64,000 bases of DNA, taken from positions 66,006,951 to 66,070,950 of the forward strand of contig OY282608.1 in the NCBI GenBank assembly GCA_958298945.1. Reading direction: 5' to 3'. This document shows, in pieces, positions 56,861-64,000 of this stretch. This DNA is from Atherix ibis. Taxonomy: Eukaryota > Arthropoda > Insecta > Diptera > Athericidae. Each line of letters opens with the position of its first letter. The first letter of the stretch is position 1. The position numbers were made by a program, and so were the translations under genes. The notes beneath the pieces were generated by a model. The model was not told where the DNA came from and ran no database searches. It was given only the letters and a program-made list of their open reading frames with translations.

Positions 56861-59800
56861 TTGGTTTATTTGTTTGTTGGTTTGTTGGTTTGTTGGTTTG
56901 TTGGTTTGTTGGTTTGTTGGCTTGTTGGTTTGTTGGTTTGTTGGTTTGTTGGTTTGTTGGTTTGGTGGTTTGTTGGTTTGTTGGTTTGTTGGTTTGTTGG
57001 TTTGTTGGTTTGTTGGTTTGTTGGTTTGTTGGTTTGTTGGTTTTTGGTTTGCTGGTTTGTTGGTTTGTTGGTTTGTTGGTTTGTTGGTTTTTTGGTTTTT
57101 GGTTTGTTGGTTTCTTGGTTTATTTGTTTGTTGGTTTGTTGGTTTGTTGGTTTGTTGTTTGTTGGTTTATTTGTTTGTTGGTTTGTTGGTTTGTAGGTTT
57201 GTTGGTTTGTTGGTTTTTTGGTTTGTTCGTTTGTTGGTTTGTTGGTTTGTTGGTTTGTTGGTTTGTTGGTTTGTTGGTTTGTTGGTTTATTTGTTTGTTG
57301 GTTTGTTGGTTTGTAGGTTTGTTGGTTTGTTGGTTTGTTGGTTTGTTGGTTTGTTGGTTTGTTGGTTTGTTCGTTTGTTGGTTTGTTGGTTAATTGGTTT
57401 GTTGGTTTGTTGGTTTGTTGGTTTGTTGGCTTGTTGGTTTGTTGGTTTGTTGGTTTATTGGTTTGTTGGTTTGTTGATTTGTTGGTTTGTTGGTTTGTTC
57501 GTTTGATGGTTTGTTGGTTAGTTGGTTTGTTGGTTTTTTTGTTTGTTGGTTTGTTGGTTTGTTGGTTTCTTGGTTTGTTGGTTTGTTGATTTGTTGATTT
57601 GTTGGTTTGTTGGCATGTTGGTTTGTTGATTTGTTGGTTTGTGGGCTTGTTGGTTTGTTGATTTGTTGGCTTGTTGGCTTGTTGGTTTGTTGGTTTGTTG
57701 GTTTGTTGGTTTGTTGGCTTGTAGGTTTGTTGGTTTGTTGGCTTGTTGGTTTGTTGGTTTGTTGGTTTGTTGGTTTGTTGGCTTGTTGGTTTGTTGGTTT
57801 GTTGGTTTGTTGGCTTGTTGGTTTGTTGGTTTGTTGGCTTGTTGGCTTGTTGCTTTGTTGGTTTGCTAGTTTGTTGGCTTGTTGGCTTGTTGGTTTGTTA
57901 GTTTGTTTGCTGTTTGGTTACTTGGTTTGTTGGTTTGTTGGTTTGTTGGCTTGTTGGTTTGTTGGCTTGCTGGCTTGTTGGTTTGTTGGTTAGTTCGTTT
58001 GTTGGTTTATTAGTTTGTTGGTTTGTTGGCTTGTTGGCTTGTTGGTTTGTTGGTTTTTTGGTTTGTTGGTTTGTTGGTTTGTTGGTTTGTTGGTTTATTT
58101 GTTTGTTGGTTTGTTGGCTTGTAGGTTTGTTGTTTTGTTGGTTTGTTGGTTTGTTGGCTTGTTGGTTTGTTGGTTTGTTGGCTTGTTGGCTTGTTGGTTT
58201 ATTGGTTTTTTGGCTTGTTGGTTACTTAGTTTGTAGGCTTGTTGGCATGTTGGTTTGTTGGTTTGTTGGTTTGTTGGCTTGTTGGTTTGTTGGTTTGTTG
58301 GCTTGTTGGTTTGTTGGCTTGTTGGTTTGTTGGTTTGTTGGTTTGTTGGTTTGTTAGTTTGTTGGTTTGTTGGTTTGGTGGTTTATTGGTTTGTTGGTTT
58401 GTTGGTTTATTTGTTTGTTGGTTTGTTGGTTTGTTGGTTTGTTGGCTTGTTGGTTTGTTGGTTTGTTGGTTTGTTGGTTTTTGGTTTGTTGGTTTGTTGG
58501 CTTGTTGGCTTTGTGGTTTGTTGGTTTGTCGGTTTGTTGGTTTGTTGGCTTGTTGGTTTGTTGGTTTGTTGGTTTGTTGGCTTGTTGGTTTGTTGGTTTG
58601 TTGGCTTGTTGGTTACTTAGTTTGTTGGTTTGTTGGCATATTGGTTTGTTGGTTTGTTAGCTTGTTGGTTTGTTGGTTTGTTGGCTTGTTGGCTTGTAGG
58701 TTTTTTGGTTTGTTGGTTTGTTGGTTTGTTGGCTTGTTGGTTTGTTGGTTTGTTGGCTTGTTGGTTTGTTGGCTTGTTGGTTACTTAGTTTGTTGGTTTG
58801 TTGGTTTGTTGGCTTGTTTGCTTGTTGGTTTGTTGGTTAGTTCGTTTGTTGGTTTGTTAGTTTGTTGGTTTGTTGGCTTGTTGGCTTGTTGGTTTGTTGG
58901 TTTTTTGGTTTGTTGGTTTGTTGGTTTGTTGGTTTAATGGTTTGTTGGTTTATTTGTTTGTTGGTTTGTTGGCTTGTTGGTTTGTTGGTTTGTTGGTTTG
59001 TTGGTTTGTCGGCTTGTTGGTTTGTTGGTTTGTTGGCTTGTTGGCTTGTTGGTTTGTTGGTTTGTTGGCTTGTTGGTTACTTAGTTTGTTGGTTTGTTGG
59101 CATGTTGGTTTGTTGGTTTGTTGGTTTGTTGGCTTGTTGGTTTGTTGGTTTGTTGGCTTGTTGGCTTGTTGGCTTGTTGGTTTGTTGGTTTGTTGGTTTG
59201 TTGGCTTGTTGGTTTGTTGGTTTGTTGGCTTGTTGGTTTGTTGGTTTGTTGGTTGGTTGGTTTGTTGGTTTGTTGGTTTGGTGGTTTAGTGGTTTGTTGG
59301 TTTGTTGGTTTGTTGGTTTATTTGTTTGTTGGTTTGTTGGTTTGTTGGTTTGTTGGTTTGTTGGCTTGTTGGTTTGTTGGTTTGTTGGTTTGTTGATTTG
59401 TTGGTTTGTTGGTTTGTTGGTTTGGTGGTTTGTTGGTTTGTTGGTTTGTTGGTTTGTTGGTTTGTTGGTTTGTTGGTTTGTTGGTTTGTTGGTTTGTTGG
59501 TTTGTTGGTTTGTTGGTTTTTGGTTTGCTGGTTTGTTGGTTTGTTGGTTTGTTGGTTTGTTGGTTTTTTGGTTTTTGGTTTGTTGGTTTCTTGGTTTACT
59601 TGTTTGTTGGTTTGTTGGTTTGTTGGTTTGTTGTTTGTTGGTTTATTTGTTTGTTGGTTTGTTGGTTTGTAGGTTTGTTGGTTTGTTGGTTTTTTGGTTT
59701 TTTGGTTTGTTGGTTTGTTGGTTTGTTCGTTTGTTGGTTTGTTGGTTAATTGGTTTGTTGGTTTGTTGGTTTGTTGGTTTGTTGGTTTGTTAGTTTGTTG

Positions 59801-60261
59801 GTTTGTTGGTTTGTTGGTTTGTTGGTTTATTTGTTTGTTGGTTTGTTGGTTTGTTGGTTTGTTGGTTTGTTGGTTTATTTGTTTGTTGGTTTGTTGGTTT
59901 GTAGGTTTGTTGGTTTGTTGGTTTGTTGGTTTGTTGGTTTGTTGGTTTGTTCGTTTGTTGGTTTGTTGGTTAATTGGTTTGTTGGTTTGTTGGTTTGTTG
60001 GTTTGTTGGCTTGTTGGTTTGTTGGTTTGATGGTTTATTGGTTTGTTGGTTTGTTGATTTGTTGGTTTGTTGGTTTGTTCGTTTGATTGTTTGTTGGTTA
60101 GTTGGTTTGTTGGTTTTTTGGTTTGTTGGTTTGTTGGTTTGTTGGTTTCTTGGTTTGTTGGTTTGTTGATTTGTTGATTTGTTGGTTTGTTGGCATGTTG
60201 GTTTGTTCATTTGTTGGTTTGTGGGCTTGTTGGTTTGTTGGTTTGTTGGCTTGTTGGCTTG
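56861..60261 (+). repeat. 3.4-kb higher-order repeat, copy 1
   Basis: The unit order recurs immediately downstream, 3401 bp later at the left edge and 3393 bp later from about 57041 after one octamer difference. Landmarks at 57335, 57607, 57914, 58239, 58862 and 59094 all line up. Length is 425 octamers plus 1. Seven visible 7-mers (near 57041, 57095, 57155, 58480, 59518, 59573 and 59632) give -7, which equals +1 modulo 8. Confidence 0.9.
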
Positions 60262-63180
60262 TTGGTTTATTTGTTTGTTGGTTTGTTGGTTTGTTGGTTT
60301 GTTGGTTTGTTGGTTTGTTGGCTTGTTGGTTTGTTGGTTTGTTGGTTTGTTGGTTTGTTGGTTTGGTGGTTTGTTGGTTTGTTGGTTTGTTGGTTTGTTG
60401 GTTTGTTGGTTTGTTGGTTTGTTGGTTTGTTGGTTTTTGGTTTGCTGGTTTGTTGGTTTGTTGGTTTGTTGGTTTGTTGGTTTTTTGGTTTTTGGTTTGT
60501 TGGTTTCTTGGTTTATTTGTTTGTTGGTTTGTTGGTTTGTTGGTTTGTTGTTTGTTGGTTTATTTGTTTGTTGGTTTGTTGGTTTGTAGGTTTGTTGGTT
60601 TGTTGGTTTTTTGGTTTGTTCGTTTGTTGGTTTGTTGGTTTGTTGGTTTGTTGGTTTGTTGGTTTGTTGGTTTGTTGGTTTATTTGTTTGTTGGTTTGTT
60701 GGTTTGTAGGTTTGTTGGTTTGTTGGTTTGTTGGTTTGTTGGTTTGTTGGTTTGTTGGTTTGTTCGTTTGTTGGTTTGTTGGTTAATTGGTTTGTTGGTT
60801 TGTTGGTTTGTTGGTTTGTTGGCTTGTTGGTTTGTTGGTTTGTTGGTTTATTGGTTTGTTGGTTTGTTGATTTGTTGGTTTGTTGGTTTGTTCGTTTGAT
60901 GGTTTGTTGGTTAGTTGGTTTGTTGGTTTTTTTGTTTGTTGGTTTGTTGGTTTGTTGGTTTCTTGGTTTGTTGGTTTGTTGATTTGTTGATTTGTTGGTT
61001 TGTTGGCATGTTGGTTTGTTGATTTGTTGGTTTGTGGGCTTGTTGGTTTGTTGATTTGTTGGCTTGTTGGCTTGTTGGTTTGTTGGTTTGTTGGTTTGTT
61101 GGTTTGTTGGCTTGTAGGTTTGTTGGTTTGTTGGCTTGTTGGTTTGTTGGTTTGTTGGTTTGTTGGTTTGTTGGCTTGTTGGTTTGTTGGTTTGTTGGTT
61201 TGTTGGCTTGTTGGTTTGTTGGTTTGTTGGCTTGTTGGCTTGTTGCTTTGTTGGTTTGCTAGTTTGTTGGCTTGTTGGCTTGTTGGTTTGTTAGTTTGTT
61301 TGCTGTTTGGTTACTTGGTTTGTTGGTTTGTTGGTTTGTTGGCTTGTTGGTTTGTTGGCTTGCTGGCTTGTTGGTTTGTTGGTTAGTTCGTTTGTTGGTT
61401 TATTAGTTTGTTGGTTTGTTGGCTTGTTGGCTTGTTGGTTTGTTGGTTTTTTGGTTTGTTGGTTTGTTGGTTTGTTGGTTTGTTGGTTTATTTGTTTGTT
61501 GGTTTGTTGGCTTGTAGGTTTGTTGTTTTGTTGGTTTGTTGGTTTGTTGGCTTGTTGGTTTGTTGGTTTGTTGGCTTGTTGGCTTGTTGGTTTATTGGTT
61601 TTTTGGCTTGTTGGTTACTTAGTTTGTAGGTTTGTTGGCATGTTGGTTTGTTGGTTTGTTGGTTTGTTGGCTTGTTGGTTTGTTGGTTTGTTGGCTTGTT
61701 GGTTTGTTGGCTTGTTGGTTTGTTGGTTTGTTGGTTTGTTGGTTTGTTAGTTTGTTGGTTTGTTGGTTTGGTGGTTTATTGGTTTGTTGGTTTGTTGGTT
61801 TATTTGTTTGTTGGTTTGTTGGTTTGTTGGTTTGTTGGCTTGTTGGTTTGTTGGTTTGTTGGTTTGTTGGTTTTTGGTTTGTTGGTTTGTTGGCTTGTTG
61901 GCTTTGTGGTTTGTTGGTTTGTCGGTTTGTTGGTTTGTTGGCTTGTTGGTTTGTTGGTTTGTTGGTTTGTTGGCTTGTTGGTTTGTTGGTTTGTTGGCTT
62001 GTTGGTTACTTAGTTTGTTGGTTTGTTGGCATATTGGTTTGTTGGTTTGTTAGCTTGTTGGTTTGTTGGTTTGTTGGCTTGTTGGCTTGTTGGTTTTTTG
62101 GTTTGTTGGTTTGTTGGTTTGTTGGCTTGTTGGTTTGTTGGTTTGTTGGCTTGTTGGTTTGTTGGCTTGTTGGTTACTTAGTTTGTTGGTTTGTTGGTTT
62201 GTTGGCTTGTTTGCTTGTTGGTTTGTTGGTTAGTTCGTTTGTTGGTTTGTTAGTTTGTTGGTTTGTTGGCTTGTTGGCTTGTTGGTTTGTTGGTTTTTTG
62301 GTTTGTTGGTTTGTTGGTTTGTTGGTTTAATGGTTTGTTGGTTTATTTGTTTGTTGGTTTGTTGGCTTGTTGGTTTGTTGGTTTGTTGGTTTGTTGGTTT
62401 GTCGGCTTGTTGGTTTGTTGGTTTGTTGGCTTGTTGGCTTGTTGGTTTGTTGGTTTGTTGGCTTGTTGGTTACTTAGTTTGTTGGTTTGTTGGCATGTTG
62501 GTTTGTTGGTTTGTTGGTTTGTTGGCTTGTTGGTTTGTTGGTTTGTTGGCTTGTTGGCTTGTTGGCTTGTTGGTTTGTTGGTTTGTTGGTTTGTTGGCTT
62601 GTTGGTTTGTTGGTTTGTTGGCTTGTTGGTTTGTTGGTTTGTTGGTTGGTTGGTTTGTTGGTTTGTTGGTTTGGTGGTTTGGTGGTTTGTTGGTTTGTTG
62701 GTTTGTTGGTTTATTTGTTTGTTGGTTTGTTGGTTTGTTGGTTTGTTGGTTTGCTGGCTTGTTGGTTTGTTGGTTTGTTGGTTTGTTGATTTGTTGGTTT
62801 GTTGGTTTGTTGGTTTGTTGGTTTGTTGGTTTGTTGGTTTGTTGGTTTGTTGGTTTGTTGGTTTGTTGGTTTGTTGGTTTGTTGGTTTGTTGGTTTGTTG
62901 GTTTGTTGGTTTTTGGTTTGCTGGTTTGTTGGTTTGTTGGTTTGTTGGTTTGTTGGTTTTTTGGTTTTTGGTTTGTTGGTTTCTTGGTTTACTTGTTTGT
63001 TGGTTTGTTGGTTTGTTGGTTTGTTGTTTGTTGGTTTATTTGTTTGTTGGTTTGTTGGTTTGTAGGTTTGTTGGTTTGTTGGTTTTTTGGTTTTTTGGTT
63101 TGTTGGTTTGTTGGTTTGTTCGTTTGTTGGTTTGTTGGTTAATTGGTTTGTTGGTTTGTTGGTTTGTTGGTTTGTTGGTT
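60262..63180 (+). repeat. 3.4-kb higher-order repeat, copy 2 (about 0.6 kb shorter)
   Basis: This is the tandem partner of copy 1, with very few point changes: for example TAGTTTGTAGGTTTG near 61621 against TAGTTTGTAGGCTTG near 58228, and TTGGTTTTTTGG near 62090 against GTAGGTTTTTTGG near 58697. It follows copy 1 to about 63179 and then passes straight into the string found at 60395, so the last part of the unit (about 608 bp) is missing. Confidence 0.88.
62792..62912 (+). repeat. Long pure run of TTGGTTTG (about 15 units)
   Basis: About 120 bases carry no variant unit. Comparable variant-free runs lie at about 22423-22541, 24670-24785, 29117-29235, 32205-32321, 36929-37041, 39495-39606, 47048-47164 and 21309-21406. 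Those at 22423 and 29117, and at 24670 and 32205, are copies of one another through block duplication. They are rare or absent in the C-rich first 15 kb. These runs are the best samples of the homogenised consensus. Confidence 0.85.
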
Positions 63181-64000
63181 TGTTGGTTTGTTGGTTTGTT
63201 GGTTTGTTGGTTTGTTGGTTTTTGGTTTGCTGGTTTGTTGGTTTGTTGGTTTGTTGGTTTGTTGGTTTTTTGGTTTTTGGTTTGTTGGTTTCTTGGTTTA
63301 TTTGTTTGTTGGTTTGTTGGTTTGTTGGTTTGTTGTTTGTTGGTTTATTTGTTTGTTGGTTTGTTGGTTTGTAGGTTTGTTGGTTTGTTGGTTTTTTGGT
63401 TTGTTCGTTTGTTGGTTTGTTGGTTTGTTGGTTTGTTGGTTTGTTGGTTTGTTGGTTTGTTGGTTTATTTGTTTGTTGGTTTGTTGGTTTGTAGGTTTGT
63501 TGGTTTGTTGGTTTGTTGGTTTGTTGGTTTGTTGGTTTGTTGGTTTGTTCGTTTGTTGGTTTGTTGGTTAATTGGTTTGTTGGTTTGTTGGTTTGTTGGT
63601 TTGTTGGCTTGTTGGTTTGTTGGTTTGTTGGTTTATTGGTTTGTTGGTTTGTTGATTTGTTGGTTTGTTGGTTTGTTCGTTTGATGGTTTGTTGGTTAGT
63701 TGGTTTGTTGGTTTTTTTGTTTGTTGGTTTGTTGGTTTGTTGGTTTCTTGGTTTGTTGGTTTGTTGATTTGTTGATTTGTTGGTTTGTTGGCATGTTGGT
63801 TTGTTGATTTGTTGGTTTGTGGGCTTGTTGGTTTGTTGATTTGTTGGCTTGTTGGCTTGTTGGTTTGTTGGTTTGTTGGTTTGTTGGTTTGTTGGCTTGT
63901 AGGTTTGTTGGTTTGTTGGCTTGTTGGTTTGTTGGTTTGTTGGTTTGTTGGTTTGTTGGCTTGTTGGTTTGTTGGTTTGTTGGTTTGTTGGCTTGTTGGT
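63181..64000 (+). repeat. 3.4-kb higher-order repeat, copy 3 (cut by window end)
   Basis: Unit order matches copy 2 at an offset of 2785 bp and copy 1 at 6178 bp: the TTTTTGG-TTTGCTGG string near 63221, the GTTAATTGG near 63567 against 60782, and the TTTGATGG near 63680 against 60895. The copy continues to the end of the window. Confidence 0.87.

Larger units (their letters stand above)
94..61320 (+). repeat. TTGGTTAC variant unit, dispersed family
   Basis: The octamer TTGGTTAC (a two-base change, TG to AC, at the unit's end) recurs throughout the array and is almost always followed by TTGG or TTAG. It sits in four fixed contexts: after GGCTTTTT in the first 19 kb and again at 38213, 42624, 50070 and 55641; after TTGGCTTG, followed by TTAG (for example 4621, 8115, 10756, 39249, 44005); after TTGGTTCG in the 17-33 kb region; and after TTGCTGTT from 40309 rightward (for example 43115, 50575, 57912, 61302). 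Dispersal in several backgrounds indicates an old variant that has spread with the blocks. Confidence 0.8.
1..64000 (+). repeat. 8-bp satellite array, unit TTGGTTTG / TTGGCTTG
   Basis: Every line of the window reads as direct tandem copies of an 8-mer, TTGGTTTG, with a frequent C variant at unit position 5 (TTGGCTTG). Rarer single-base variants include TTAGTTTG, TTCGTTTG, TTGGTTTA, TTTGTTTG, CTGGTTTG, TTGATTTG and TTTTGGTTTG-type T runs. Orientation is constant: I saw no CAAACCAA tract on the + strand, so there is no internal inversion. No unique spacer, transposon insertion, gene or RNA gene interrupts the array, and it is already in progress at base 1 and still running at base 64000. Off-register steps (7-mers, 9-mers, 4-bp half units) are scattered and rare. 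Arrays of this kind are typical of eukaryotic constitutive heterochromatin; the chromosomal location and the species are inference and cannot be fixed from this window. Confidence 0.98.

Noticed and set aside
1..64000. Telomere
   Set aside because: A T/G-rich strand of fixed orientation recalls telomeric DNA, but the unit matches no telomere repeat I know, variants are frequent, and variant order is conserved in kilobase blocks, which telomerase-templated tips do not show. A subtelomeric location remains possible.
1..64000. CRISPR array
   Set aside because: There are no unique spacers between repeats of constant 20-50 bp length; the repetition is head-to-tail at 8 bp.
1..64000. Microsatellite inside a transposon or a plasmid/phage repeat region
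   Set aside because: No terminal repeats, target-site duplications, transposase or other coding sequence is visible anywhere in the window.
1..64000. Inverted copies or large palindromes
   Set aside because: I looked for CAAACCAA or CCAACAAA tracts on the + strand and saw none; all block relations are direct.
1..64000. Sequencing or assembly artefact as the sole explanation
   Set aside because: Short-unit artefacts would not carry ordered variant cassettes with inherited differences, nested duplications and consistent register arithmetic. Local artefacts, especially the identical 3146-bp pair, cannot be excluded from the sequence alone.

Overview
The whole 64 kb window is one uninterrupted satellite DNA array. 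The basic unit is the 8-mer TTGGTTTG, with a very common second form TTGGCTTG; the other strand reads CAAACCAA / CAAGCCAA. I found no stretch of unique sequence, no convincing gene, no RNA gene, no transposon and no change of orientation. The array runs off both window ends. The + strand is almost entirely G and T, with C mostly confined to the fifth base of the unit and A present only as scattered variants. An array this long and this uniform points to a eukaryotic genome, most plausibly centromeric, pericentromeric, subtelomeric or sex/B-chromosome heterochromatin assembled from long reads. The sequence alone does not identify the species.

The array is hierarchical. Variant 8-mers occur in fixed strings, or cassettes (for example TTGGTTTA-TTTGTTTG, TTGGTTAC-TTGG, TTCGCTTG-TTGGTTCG). 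The order of these cassettes reveals higher-order blocks that were duplicated in direct orientation. From left to right these are: a 905-bp tandem pair (about 1960-3769) inside a 3.05-kb duplication (94-4513); a 1.75-kb repeat (about 4060-7330); a 2657-bp tandem pair (about 8070-13325) followed by truncated pieces of the same block (to about 14790); a 3146-bp tandem pair that looks identical (14792-21088), each copy containing a 544-bp tandem pair; a mosaic from 21 to 36 kb in which 2.4-kb and 4.2-kb blocks recur about 6.7 and 7.55 kb apart; a transition at 36-39 kb; a 4.75-kb block repeated about 7.48 kb apart (39285-51505); smaller repeats of 1.85 kb, 0.56 kb and 2.73 kb spacing (42.9-55.5 kb); and a 3.4-kb tandem pair plus the start of a third, shortened copy at the right end (56861-64000).

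Long open reading frames occur everywhere, but they follow from the unit itself. Three 8-mers make 24 bases, the consensus contains no stop in any of the six frames, and all three forward frames give the same eight-residue cycle (LVCWFVGL). I therefore annotate no CDS. Nothing resembling a multi-gene or defence system is present. The notable content is the structure and recent history of the satellite itself.
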